A stretch of 64,000 nucleotides of DNA from Thermus thermophilus HB8. GTDB taxonomy: Bacteria; Deinococcota; Deinococci; Deinococcales; Thermaceae. Made by a program: the position numbers and the translations under genes. The DNA lies in NCBI RefSeq assembly GCF_000091545.1, contig NC_006461.1:371564-435563 (forward strand), in the 5' to 3' direction. Below, in pieces: positions 15,884 to 24,025 of this stretch (positions are counted from its first letter, which is position 1; each line of letters begins with the position of its first letter). The notes below the pieces were generated by a model. That model saw only the letters and a list, made by a program, of their open reading frames with translations. It had not been told where the DNA came from and did not search any database.

Positions 15884-16810
15884 GTGGTGCGCTTTCGTAG
15901 GGAAGGGGTGCGTCTGGACCAGGCGGTGGCGGAGGCCCTCTCCGTGAGCCGGGCCAAGGCCCAGGCCTGGATCCAGGCCGGGCGGGTCCGGGTGGGGGAC
16001 CGGGTGGTCCTCAAGCCCGCCTACCGGCTCAAAGGGGAGGAGGTGGCGGTGGAGCCCGTGGAGGAGGCTCCCATGGTCCTCCCCGAGGACCTGCCCATTC
16101 CCATCCTCTACGAGGACGAGGACGTCCTGGCCCTGAACAAGCCCCCGGGCCTCCTTACCCACCCCGCCCCCGGGGTCTACTCGGGCACGGTGGTGAACCT
16201 CCTCCTCGCCCGCTACTACGGGCCCGTGGAGAAGGGGCCCCCCGAGCTCGTCCGCCCCGGGATCGTCCACCGCCTGGACAAGGACACGAGCGGCGTCCTG
16301 GTGGTGGCGAAGCACGGGGGGGTCCTCGAGGGCCTGGCCCGGGCCTTCCGCGACCGCCTGGTGATGAAGCGCTACCTGGCCATCACCGAGGGCCACCCCC
16401 GGGAGGGGGTCCTCATCGCCCCCATCGGGAGGCATCCCCGGGAGCGGCACAAGATGCACGTGGGCGGCCTCGCCGCCCGTTACGCCGAGACCGAGTTCCA
16501 GGTCCTGGCCACCGCAGGCCCCTACGCCCTGGTGGAGGCGAGGCCCCATACGGGGCGCACCCACCAGATCCGGGTCCACCTCAAGTACCTCGGGGCCCCC
16601 ATCCTGGGGGACGAGCTCTACGGGAGAAAGAGCCCCCATATCGGGCGCCAGGCCCTCCACGCCTACGAGCTCCGCATCCCCCATCCCCGCACGGGCCGGA
16701 TTTTGGAGCTTCTCGCCCCCGTGCCCCAGGACATGGCGGCGGCCTGGGAGGCCCTGGGGGGGAGGTGGCCGGAGGAGGTGGTGCGGGAAGGGTATGCTGG
16801 GGCGCAATGA
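15884..16810 (+). CDS. rluD: RluA/RluD-family pseudouridine synthase
   Basis: 308 residues. An N-terminal S4 RNA-binding domain (GVRLDQAVAEAL, AQAWIQAGRVRVGD) precedes the catalytic domain with HRLDKDTSG near residue 130, whose Asp is the nucleophile, and the later motif GRTHQIRVH. The family isomerises uridines in 23S rRNA; RluD acts on helix 69, but the exact target here is inferred from domain order. The stop overlaps the methyltransferase start (ATGA), an unusual coupling of a housekeeping gene to a restriction-modification pair. Confidence 0.85.
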   Translation: MVRFRREGVRLDQAVAEALSVSRAKAQAWIQAGRVRVGDRVVLKPAYRLKGEEVAVEPVEEAPMVLPEDLPIPILYEDEDVLALNKPPGLLTHPAPGVYSGTVVNLLLARYYGPVEKGPPELVRPGIVHRLDKDTSGVLVVAKHGGVLEGLARAFRDRLVMKRYLAITEGHPREGVLIAPIGRHPRERHKMHVGGLAARYAETEFQVLATAGPYALVEARPHTGRTHQIRVHLKYLGAPILGDELYGRKSPHIGRQALHAYELRIPHPRTGRILELLAPVPQDMAAAWEALGGRWPEEVVREGYAGAQ

Positions 16811-17700
16811 GGTCCTTTCCAAAGGCTAAAGAGGCCTTCTCAGAGGGGGAAAAGGTCTCCTTTGGAGTTCACCGCCTCCACGTGGGGGACGCCCGGGAGG
16901 TGCTGGCCTCCTTCCCCGAGGCCTCGGTCCACCTGGTGGTGACCTCCCCGCCCTACTGGACCCTGAAGCGCTACGAGGACACCCCCGGCCAGCTCGGCCA
17001 CATAGAGGACTACGAGGCCTTTCTGGACGAGCTGGACCGGGTGTGGCGGGAGGTCTTCCGCCTCCTGGTCCCGGGCGGAAGGCTCGTCATCGTGGTGGGG
17101 GACGTGGCCGTGGCGAGGCGCCGCTTTGGGCGCCACCTCGTCTTCCCCCTCCACGCCGACATCCAGGTGCGCTGCCGCAAGCTCGGGTTTGATAACCTCA
17201 ACCCCATCATCTGGCACAAGCACACCAACGCCAGCCTCGAGGTGGAGGGGCGGGGCGTCTTCCTGGGCAAGCCCTACGAGCCCGGGGCCATCATCAAGAC
17301 GGAGATTGAGTACATCCTCATGCAAAGGAAGCCCGGGGGGTACCGCAAGCCCACCCAAGAGCAGCGGGAGAAGAGCCGCCTTCCCAAGGAGGACTTTCAC
17401 CGCTTCTTCCGGCAGATCTGGGACGACATCCCCGGGGAGAGCACCAAGGACCACCCCGCCCCCTTCCCCCTGGAGCTCGCCGAGCGCCTGGTGCGGATGT
17501 TCAGCTTCGTGGGGGACGTGGTCTTAGACCCCTTCGCCGGGACCGGGACCACCCTCATCGCCGCGGCGAGGTGGGGGAGGAGGGCTTTGGGCGTGGAGCT
17601 CGTGCCGCGGTACGCTCAGCTGGCCAAAGAGCGCTTTGCCAGGGAAGTTCCTGGGTTTTCCCTGGAGGTCTTGGATGGAGCCACCCATCCTCGCCGTTAG
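16807..17700 (+). CDS. site-specific DNA methyltransferase, beta class, probably N4-cytosine
   Basis: 297 residues. Motif IV is TSPPYW at about 45-50, before motif I DPFAGTGTT at about 241-249; this order defines the beta class, and SPPY (rather than DPPY) is usual for N4-cytosine or some N6-adenine enzymes. The target-recognition region lies between, including NPIIWHKHTNA. ATG 16807 overlaps the rluD-like stop. It should protect DNA against the endonuclease encoded immediately downstream. The recognition sequence cannot be read from the protein. Confidence 0.88.
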   Translation: MRSFPKAKEAFSEGEKVSFGVHRLHVGDAREVLASFPEASVHLVVTSPPYWTLKRYEDTPGQLGHIEDYEAFLDELDRVWREVFRLLVPGGRLVIVVGDVAVARRRFGRHLVFPLHADIQVRCRKLGFDNLNPIIWHKHTNASLEVEGRGVFLGKPYEPGAIIKTEIEYILMQRKPGGYRKPTQEQREKSRLPKEDFHRFFRQIWDDIPGESTKDHPAPFPLELAERLVRMFSFVGDVVLDPFAGTGTTLIAAARWGRRALGVELVPRYAQLAKERFAREVPGFSLEVLDGATHPRR

Positions 17701-18364
17701 GTTGAAAAGGCTTTTAGAAAACATGATACGGACCTCTTCCCAGGATAGCGGGCGCCAGGGGGTTTTGGCGGGGTATTTGGAGGAACGTTTACGGGAGCGC
17801 TTACCGCCACATCTTTGGCCCCACTTGGAGCGGGAGGTTTCCGTACCCGGTTTGGCCCGGGAGAAAAAGTGGGACCTGGGGTTGGTGTACCCCGCGGGTT
17901 CATCTTTACCCAAGAAGCCGCGGCTTCTCATTTCCCTGAAGTCCATCCTGAAAAATCCCTCGGGGTCCTGGCCTAACCGCCTGGACGATCTGGTTGGGGA
18001 GGTCTCCTCTGTCCAGCTCCTTTTTCCCGAGGTGGTCGTAGGGTATGTGGTGGTTCTGGACTACGGGGCGCCTACCAAGCGAAGGGGAGGCGTTTACCGA
18101 CCTCCCCAGGGGAATGAGCTTGACCCTGTCTACGCCCGCTTCAAGCAGGGGCTTGCCGCCCTTGCGCAAAGACGCCCTCCCCTTTGGCCTCAAGGCCTCG
18201 TGGAGGGTTGCTGGGTTTTGGAGATAGACACCCGCCGGGCACCCCTTTTGCTGAGGCCCGAGGAGGCGGTGGCGGAGGGTGAAGCCTTTTTAGACGCCCT
18301 GGTGAGGGAGCTGAGAAGGAGAGAGCCCCTCCTCTTCCTAGACCAAGGCCAAAAGCCCCTTTAG
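17675..18364 (+). CDS. probable type II restriction endonuclease partner
   Basis: 229 residues from ATG 17675, overlapping the methyltransferase by 26 nt. I see no named family, but Asp67 (EKKWDLG) followed 20 residues later by SLKS (Ser87-Lys89) fits a PD-(D/E)XK nuclease core, and the sequence after it (WPNRLDDLVGEVSSVQLLFP) looks like the conserved region of type II enzymes. Base composition is visibly lower in GC than all neighbours, with many A/T third positions, a sign of acquisition. The last 27 nt overlap convergent lysN. Alternative: a non-restriction accessory protein. Confidence 0.7.
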   Translation: MEPPILAVRLKRLLENMIRTSSQDSGRQGVLAGYLEERLRERLPPHLWPHLEREVSVPGLAREKKWDLGLVYPAGSSLPKKPRLLISLKSILKNPSGSWPNRLDDLVGEVSSVQLLFPEVVVGYVVVLDYGAPTKRRGGVYRPPQGNELDPVYARFKQGLAALAQRRPPLWPQGLVEGCWVLEIDTRRAPLLLRPEEAVAEGEAFLDALVRELRRREPLLFLDQGQKPL

Positions 18365-19531
18365 CGCCCGCCCCAGCCGCCGCACGCCCTCCGCGATCCC
18401 CTCCCGGTCCAGGGTGGCGTAGGAGAGCCTCAGGGTGTTCTCCCCGCCCCCGTTGGCGAAGAAAGGACCTCCCGGCACGAAGGCCACGTTCTCCTCGAGG
18501 GCCCTCCGGAAGAGGCCCTCGGCGGAGAGGCCCTTGGGGAGCTCCATCCAGACGAACATCCCGCCCTTGGGCCTTGTGTAGCGCACCTCCTTGGGCACCT
18601 CCCGGTCCAGGGCATGGAGCATGGCCTGGGCCTTTTCCCGGTAGACCCTGCGGACCCGTTCCAAGCGCTCGGAGAAGCCCTCCTTTAAGAGCTCGTGGAC
18701 CAGCATCTGGTTGAGCATGGGGGTGTGGAGGTCGGCCCCCTGTTTGGCCTGGACGAGCTTCTGCAGGGCCTCCGGGTGGGCCACGGCGAAGGCCACGCGA
18801 AGCCCGGGGGAGAGGACCTTGGAGAAGCTTCCCAGGTAGATGACCCCGGGGTAGCCCGCCTCCCGGGCGAGCTCAAAGAGGCTCGGGAGGCGCGCCTCCC
18901 CGAAGTAGAGCTCCCGGTAGGCGTCGTCCTCCACCACCACGAGGCCCCGCTCCATCACCATCTGCAAGAGCCGCTTCCGGGCGGGAAGGGGCGTGAGGCC
19001 CCCCGTGGGGTTCTGGAAAGAGGGGATGAGGTAGAGGAAGCGGGGGCGCTCCCTTTTGAGGACCTCTTCCAGGGCGTCCAGGTCCGGGCCCTCCTCCCCG
19101 GCGGGCACCGTGAGGAAGCGGGGGCCCTGGAGGCGGAAGGCCTGGATGGCCCCCATGTAGCTTGGGGCCTCCAGCAGCACGGGGCTTCCCTCGTCCAGGA
19201 AGACCTTGCCCACGAGGTCCAAGGCCTGCTGGCTCCCGGTGGTGATGAGGACCTCCTCGGGGCGCACGCCGATCCACTCCGCCACGAAGGCCCTTAGGGG
19301 GGCGTAGCCCTCGGTGGGGCTGTACTGGAGGGCGACCTCGCCCTTCTCCCGCAGGATCCGCGCCGCGGCCTCCGCCGCCTCCTCCTTGGGGAAGAGCTCG
19401 GGGGCCGGGAGCCCCCCGGCGAAGCTCAGGATGCCGGGGCGCTGGGTGAGCTTGAGAAGCTCCCGGATGGTGGAGGCCTGGATCCTTCCCGCGCTTTTAC
19501 CGAACGCCTCGGACCAGCTTAGCGGTTTCAC
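18338..19531 (-). CDS. lysN: 2-aminoadipate aminotransferase LysN
   Basis: 397 residues from GTG 19531, recognisable as the T. thermophilus enzyme of the alpha-aminoadipate route to lysine, where it converts 2-oxoadipate to 2-aminoadipate; it also accepts other amino acids. Fold-type I PLP features: Lys238 in SFSKVLSPG as Schiff base, NPTGG near 174, and Arg23 in the N-terminal segment that recognises the substrate side chain. TAGACT lies 6 nt before the GTG. No other lysine gene is adjacent. Confidence 0.9.
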   Translation of the reverse strand: MKPLSWSEAFGKSAGRIQASTIRELLKLTQRPGILSFAGGLPAPELFPKEEAAEAAARILREKGEVALQYSPTEGYAPLRAFVAEWIGVRPEEVLITTGSQQALDLVGKVFLDEGSPVLLEAPSYMGAIQAFRLQGPRFLTVPAGEEGPDLDALEEVLKRERPRFLYLIPSFQNPTGGLTPLPARKRLLQMVMERGLVVVEDDAYRELYFGEARLPSLFELAREAGYPGVIYLGSFSKVLSPGLRVAFAVAHPEALQKLVQAKQGADLHTPMLNQMLVHELLKEGFSERLERVRRVYREKAQAMLHALDREVPKEVRYTRPKGGMFVWMELPKGLSAEGLFRRALEENVAFVPGGPFFANGGGENTLRLSYATLDREGIAEGVRRLGRALKGLLALV

Positions 19532-19537
19532 CCCTAT

Positions 19538-19543
19538 AGTCTA
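19538..19543 (-). promoter_or_regulatory. -10 hexamer of lysN
   Basis: TAGACT on the minus strand with 6 nt to GTG 19531, predicting a leaderless mRNA. The 95-nt gap between lysN and dgt otherwise shows only GC-rich short inverted repeats. Confidence 0.5.
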
Positions 19544-19626
19544 CCCCGCTTCCCTTCCTCCCGCCGGAACGCGCTCCCGGAGCTCCGAAAGCGCCTGCCC
19601 ACGGCCTTGGCGGGGGGTGCGGGCCC

Positions 19627-20757
19627 TTAGGGGGAGAGCCTGCGGTAGGCCTCGAGGGCGAAGCGGTCCGTCATTCCGGCGATGTAGTCGCACACCGCCC
19701 GCTCCAGCCCCTCCTCGGGGATTTTGGCCTGCACCTCCCGGGGAAGGAGCTCGGGGTAGCGGGTGTAGGCGGCGAAGAGGCCTTCCAGCACCGCCTCCGC
19801 CTTGCGCCTTTCCCTGAGGACCTCGGGGTGGCGGTAGAAGCGCTCCATGAGGAAGGCCTTGAGCGCCTTGAGGGCCTTTTCCGCCTCCTCCCCCAAGGCG
19901 GCGAGGCGGCTTGGGTGGCGGCGCACGGCCTCGGCGCTTTGCACGCCCGCCTCCTCCACCCGCCGGTGGGTGGCCTCTATGGCGGCGGTGATGAAGTAGC
20001 CGAGGAGTTGCCGCACCAAGACGCGGCGGTCCAGCTCGGGAAGCCTCAGGAGGTCCAGCCCCTCCTCCAGGGCCAGAGCCTGGAGGAGCTCCACTTCCTT
20101 GAGCTCCTCGGGGTGGAGGAGGCCCGCCCTGAGCCCGTCGTCCAGGTCGTGGGCGGCGTAGGCGATGGCGTCGGAGAGGTCCACCACCTGGGCCTCGAGG
20201 GTCCCCTGCCCCTCGTAGAGGGGCTTGAAGCCCGGGCTGTAGGCGGCCTCGTGGGTGGCGATCCCCTCCAGGACCTCGTAGGTGAGGTTGAGGCCGCGGA
20301 AGCCGGGGTAGCGCACCTCCAGGTGGGTGAGGATCCTTAGGGCCTGGGCGTTGTGTTCAAACCCCCCGTGGTCCTGCATGAGGGCGTTCAGGACGTGCTC
20401 CCCCGTGTGGCCGAAGGGGGGGTGGCCCAGGTCGTGGGAGAGGGCGATGGCCTCGGTGAGATCCTCGTTGAGGCCGAGGGCGCGGGCGATGGACCGGGAG
20501 ACCTGGGCCACCTCCAGGGTGTGGGTGAGGCGGGTGCGGTAGTAGTCCCCGGCCCAGCCCGGGAGGACCTGGGTCTTGTACTCCAGGCGGCGGAAGGCGG
20601 TGGTGTGGAGGATCCGGTCCCGGTCCTTCTGGTAAGGGGTGCGGTAGAGGGACTCGGGCTCGGGGTGGGCCCGCCCCCGGGTGTCCCGCGCCTTCTGGGC
20701 GTAGGGGGCGAGGCGGCTGGCCTCCAGCTCCAGAAGGGCTTCCCGGGAAAACCGCAT
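19627..20757 (-). CDS. dgt: deoxyguanosinetriphosphate triphosphohydrolase-like (dNTPase)
   Basis: 376 residues, the length of the T. thermophilus dNTP triphosphohydrolase. HD-domain metal ligands are visible: RLTHTLEVAQ (His), ALSHDLGHPPFGHTGE (His-Asp pair) and a later DLSDAIAYAAHDLDDG. It hydrolyses dNTPs to deoxynucleosides and triphosphate, regulating dNTP pools. The start overlaps the fabF stop by one base (TGATG), so it is the tail gene of the fab block. Confidence 0.92.
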   Translation of the reverse strand: MRFSREALLELEASRLAPYAQKARDTRGRAHPEPESLYRTPYQKDRDRILHTTAFRRLEYKTQVLPGWAGDYYRTRLTHTLEVAQVSRSIARALGLNEDLTEAIALSHDLGHPPFGHTGEHVLNALMQDHGGFEHNAQALRILTHLEVRYPGFRGLNLTYEVLEGIATHEAAYSPGFKPLYEGQGTLEAQVVDLSDAIAYAAHDLDDGLRAGLLHPEELKEVELLQALALEEGLDLLRLPELDRRVLVRQLLGYFITAAIEATHRRVEEAGVQSAEAVRRHPSRLAALGEEAEKALKALKAFLMERFYRHPEVLRERRKAEAVLEGLFAAYTRYPELLPREVQAKIPEEGLERAVCDYIAGMTDRFALEAYRRLSP

Positions 20758-21983
20758 CAGACCCTCTTGAAAGCCAGGACGGCGTTGTGGCCCCCGAAGG
20801 CGAAGGAGTTGGAGAGGGCGTAGTCCACCTTGGCCTCCCGGGGCTCGGGAACGAAGTCCAGGTCCAGCTCGGGGTCGGGGTCCTCGAGGTTGATCGTGGG
20901 AGGGATGACCCCGTGGTAGAGGGCCTGGACCGTGGCGATGGCCTCCACCGCCCCCGCCGCTCCCAGGAGGTGGCCGATCATGCTCTTGGTGCTGGAGACC
21001 ATGAGCCTCTTGGCGTGGTCCCCGAAGACCCGCTTGATGGCCAGCACCTCCGCCCGGTCCCCCACGGGGGTGGAGGTGCCGTGGGCGTTGATGTAGCCCA
21101 CCTGCTCGGGGGCGATGCCCGCGTCCTTCAGGGCCCGGGCCATGGCCAAGGCGGCGCCCTTTCCCTCGGGGTGGGGCTCGGTGATGTGGTGGGCGTCGGC
21201 GCTCCGGCCGAAGCCCACGAGCTCGGCGTAGATGCGGGCGCCCCGCTTCTTCGCGTGCTCGTACGCCTCCAGGACCAAGACCCCGGCCCCCTCCCCCATG
21301 ACGAACCCGTCCCGGGAGAGGGTGAAGGGGCGGCTCGCCTTCTCGGGCTCCTCGTTCCTTGTGGAAAGGGCTCGCATCACAGCGAAGGCCCCGATGGCCA
21401 TGGGGGTGATGGCGGCCTCCGTCCCCCCCGCCAGGACGAGGTCGGCCTCGCCGAGCTGGATCATGCGCAGGGCGCTTCCCAGGGCGTCCGCCCCCGTGGC
21501 GCAGGCGGTGACCACCGTGGAGGAAGGCCCGGTGAAGCCGTAGCGCATGGCGATGTGGGCCGAGGCCATGTTGGCGATCATCATGGGGATGAAGAAGGGG
21601 CTTATGCGGTTTGGGCCCCGCTCCAGAAAGACCCGGCTTTGGGCCTCCCAGGTCTCCATGCCCCCGATCCCCGTGCCCACCAGGGTGCCCACCCGCTCGG
21701 GGTCAAGGTCTTCGGGCTTTAGCCCCGCGTCCTCCAGGGCAAGCTGAGCGGCGATGAGGGCGTACTGGACGAAGCGGTCCAGGCGCCTGAGCTCCTTCCG
21801 GTCCAGGTAGGCCCCGGGGTCCACGTCCACCTCGGCGGCGATGCGCACGGGGAGGGCCGAGGCGTCAAAGCGGGTGATGGGCCTGACCCCGCTTTTGCCC
21901 GCGAGCTGGGCCTTGTGGAAGGCCTCCTGCCCCACGCCGATGGGCGTGAGGGCGCCTAGGCCGGTGACCACCACGCGTCGCAT
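20757..21983 (-). CDS. fabF: 3-oxoacyl-ACP synthase II
   Basis: 408 residues from ATG 21983. FabF elongates acyl-ACP with malonyl-ACP. The nucleophilic Cys is in VVTACATGAD, the two catalytic His are in NAHGTSTPVGD and SIKSMIGHLLGA-like sequence (SSTKSMIGHLLGAAG), and the glycine-rich end FAFGGHN is intact. An N-terminal open extension to 22076 is intergenic and rejected. A TATACT hexamer 6 nt before the ATG gives it its own leaderless promoter in addition to read-through from acpP. Confidence 0.95.
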   Translation of the reverse strand: MRRVVVTGLGALTPIGVGQEAFHKAQLAGKSGVRPITRFDASALPVRIAAEVDVDPGAYLDRKELRRLDRFVQYALIAAQLALEDAGLKPEDLDPERVGTLVGTGIGGMETWEAQSRVFLERGPNRISPFFIPMMIANMASAHIAMRYGFTGPSSTVVTACATGADALGSALRMIQLGEADLVLAGGTEAAITPMAIGAFAVMRALSTRNEEPEKASRPFTLSRDGFVMGEGAGVLVLEAYEHAKKRGARIYAELVGFGRSADAHHITEPHPEGKGAALAMARALKDAGIAPEQVGYINAHGTSTPVGDRAEVLAIKRVFGDHAKRLMVSSTKSMIGHLLGAAGAVEAIATVQALYHGVIPPTINLEDPDPELDLDFVPEPREAKVDYALSNSFAFGGHNAVLAFKRV

Positions 21984-21989
21984 GGGCGT

Positions 21990-21995
21990 AGTATA
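21990..21995 (-). promoter_or_regulatory. -10 hexamer of fabF-dgt
   Basis: TATACT on the minus strand, 6 nt upstream of ATG 21983. No standard -35 was found. It suggests internal transcription initiation within the fab cluster. Confidence 0.55.
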
Positions 21996-22070
21996 CCCGG
22001 GAACGCCCCGGGAAAAAGGAGAGGCGGGGCGCCCTTCACGCCCCACCCGCGTTGCAAGCCCTTGCCGGGG

Positions 22071-22098
22071 CCCCATGCCGGCTTGGGCCAGCGTGGGG
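22071..22098. repeat. intergenic hairpin repeat, copy 1 (after acpP)
   Basis: An imperfect inverted repeat of 12-nt arms with a 4-nt loop, just downstream of acpP on the minus strand. Its 3' flank reads CATGGGGCCCCGGCAA on the minus strand, the same series found after hisB at 33897-33935 apart from one extra G. One arm has a mismatch and a wobble, as in a decayed copy. It could be a transcript end or processing signal between acpP and fabF. Confidence 0.6.
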
Positions 22099-22102
22099 GG
22101 CC

Positions 22103-22345
22103 TTAGCCCAGCTTGGCCTTGATGTACTCCACGGCGTCCTTGACGGTGCGGATCTTCTCGGCCTCCTCGTCGGAGATCTCCAGGCCGAACTCGTCCTCCA
22201 GGCCCATGATGAGCTCCACGGTGTCCAGGCTGTCCGCCCCCAGGTCCTCAATGAAGCGGGCCTCGAGGGTCACCTTCTCCGGCTCCACCTGGAGCTTGTC
22301 CGCGATCACCGCCTTCACCTTTTCAAAGATCTCCTGCTCCGTCAT
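22103..22345 (-). CDS. acpP: acyl carrier protein
   Basis: 80 residues, highly acidic, with the phosphopantetheine attachment motif GADSLDTVEL (Ser39). It carries acyl chains for the surrounding fatty-acid genes. The order fabG-acpP-fabF is the common bacterial arrangement. A ribosome site (GGGAGG) precedes ATG 22345 by a few bases. A hairpin element follows its stop codon at once. Confidence 0.97.
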   Translation of the reverse strand: MTEQEIFEKVKAVIADKLQVEPEKVTLEARFIEDLGADSLDTVELIMGLEDEFGLEISDEEAEKIRTVKDAVEYIKAKLG

Positions 22346-22377
22346 GAAAAACCTCCCGGGGGGATTTTAGCACGACC

Positions 22378-23115
22378 TCAGTGGGGGGTAAGCCCCCCGT
22401 CCACGCAGAGGGTTTGGCCGGTGATGTAGCCCGCCTTCTCCGAGACGAGGAAGGCCACGGCCTCGGCCACCTCCTCAGGGCGGCCGAAGCGCCCGGCGGG
22501 GATCTGCTTTAGGTAAGCCTCCTTGACCTCCTGGGGGAGCCTTTCCGTCATCTCCGTCTCAATGAACCCCGGGGCCACGGCGTTCACCGTGATCCCCCGC
22601 TGGGCGTACTCCTTGGCCACCGCCCGGGTGAAGCCGATGAGCCCCGCCTTGGAGGCCACGTAGTTGGCCTGGCCCGGGTTGCCCAGGATCCCCACCACGC
22701 TGGTGATGTTGACGATGCGGCCGAAGCGGGCCTTCATCATGAGCTTCACCGCCTCCCGGGTGGTGCGGAAGACGGCGGAGAGGTTGGCCTCGAGGACCGC
22801 CTCCCAGTCCTCGTCCTTCATGCGCACGAGGAGGGTGTCCCGGGTGATGCCGGCGTTGTTCACCAGGGTGTCCAAGCCCCCTAAGACCTCCGCCGCCTGG
22901 TGGACGAGGGCGGTGGCCGCCTCGGCCTCCAGGAGGTTCGCCCCGAGGACCGCCACCAGGGGGCTTCCCCGGCGCCTTGCCTCCTCCGCCACCTCCTCGG
23001 CCTTCTCCCGGTTCTGGCCGTAGTGGATGGCCAGGGCGAAGCCGTCCTCCGCCAGCCTCAGGGCGATGGCCCGACCGATGCCGCGGCTTGCTCCGGTGAT
23101 CAGGGCCTTACGCAC
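22378..23115 (-). CDS. fabG: 3-oxoacyl-ACP reductase
   Basis: 245 residues of the classical SDR family. Cofactor motif TGASRGIGRAIA (8-19), structural NNAGIT near 87, catalytic Ser in ITSVVG, and YVASK near 150. It reduces 3-oxoacyl-ACP with NADPH in each elongation cycle. The start overlaps fabD by 8 nt, indicating translational coupling. Confidence 0.95.
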   Translation of the reverse strand: MRKALITGASRGIGRAIALRLAEDGFALAIHYGQNREKAEEVAEEARRRGSPLVAVLGANLLEAEAATALVHQAAEVLGGLDTLVNNAGITRDTLLVRMKDEDWEAVLEANLSAVFRTTREAVKLMMKARFGRIVNITSVVGILGNPGQANYVASKAGLIGFTRAVAKEYAQRGITVNAVAPGFIETEMTERLPQEVKEAYLKQIPAGRFGRPEEVAEAVAFLVSEKAGYITGQTLCVDGGLTPH

Positions 23116-24025
23116 GCTCCACCTCCAGCGCCTTCCTCAGGCTATCCGGGTCCTGGACGCTCAAGGCCTCCGCCTCCTTCAGGGTGCGGAGGACGAGGCC
23201 TTTGAGCACCTCTCCGCTTCCGAACTCCAAGAAGCGCTTGACGCCCCTCGCCTCCATGTCCCGTAGGATCTCCACCCAGCGTACCGGGGCGGTGATCTGC
23301 TCCAGGAGGAGCGCCCGGATCCTCTCCGGGTCCTCCTCGGGCCTCGCGGTGACGTTGGAGTAGACGGGGAAGCGGGGCCTTCTCAGGGGAACCTGGGCCA
23401 GGTCCTCGGCCAGCCGCTTTCGCGCGGGGGCCATGAGGGAGGAGTGGAAGGGGGCGGAGACGGGGAGGAAGACCACGCGGGCCCGCCGCTCCTTGAGCCT
23501 TTCCGCGGCCTCCTCCACCGCTTGCCTCCTCCCGGAGATCACCGTCTGCTCCGGGGCGTTGAGGTTGGCGATCTCCACCCCCTCAAGGCCCTCCAGGGCC
23601 TTTTGGATTTCCTCCAGGGGGAGCTTCAGCACGGCGGCCATGGCCCCTTCCCCCACGGGGACGGCCTCCTGCATGTACCTGCCCCTAAGGCGCACGAGCC
23701 TTAGGGCGTCTTCCAGCTCCAAGGTGCCCGCGGCCACGTGGGCCGTCCACTCCCCTAAGGAGTGGCCCGCGGCGAGGGCAGGGGGCTTTCCGCCCGCCTC
23801 CAAAAAGGCCCGGTAGGCGGCGTAGCCTGCGGCGAGGAGGGCGGGCTGCTGGTTCTCCGTGAGGGTCAGGGCCTCCTCCGGGCCCTCCCACATGAGCTTA
23901 AGGAGGCCGGGTAGGGCGGCCTCGGCCCGGTCCAGGACCTCCTTGGCGGCGGGGGAGGCCTCGTAGAGGGCCCTGCCCATCCCCACCCGGTGGGAGCCCT
24001 GCCCGGGGAAGAGGGCGGCGTACAT
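23108..24025 (-). CDS. fabD: malonyl-CoA:ACP transacylase
   Basis: 305 residues. The opening ALFPGQGSHRVGMG and the nucleophile elbow AGHSLGEWTA (Ser about 92) are diagnostic, and the catalytic His is in VSAPFHSSLM. It loads malonate onto ACP. It shares one base with the fabH stop (position 24025), so fabH-fabD-fabG form a tight unit. Confidence 0.95.
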   Translation of the reverse strand: MYAALFPGQGSHRVGMGRALYEASPAAKEVLDRAEAALPGLLKLMWEGPEEALTLTENQQPALLAAGYAAYRAFLEAGGKPPALAAGHSLGEWTAHVAAGTLELEDALRLVRLRGRYMQEAVPVGEGAMAAVLKLPLEEIQKALEGLEGVEIANLNAPEQTVISGRRQAVEEAAERLKERRARVVFLPVSAPFHSSLMAPARKRLAEDLAQVPLRRPRFPVYSNVTARPEEDPERIRALLLEQITAPVRWVEILRDMEARGVKRFLEFGSGEVLKGLVLRTLKEAEALSVQDPDSLRKALEVERA

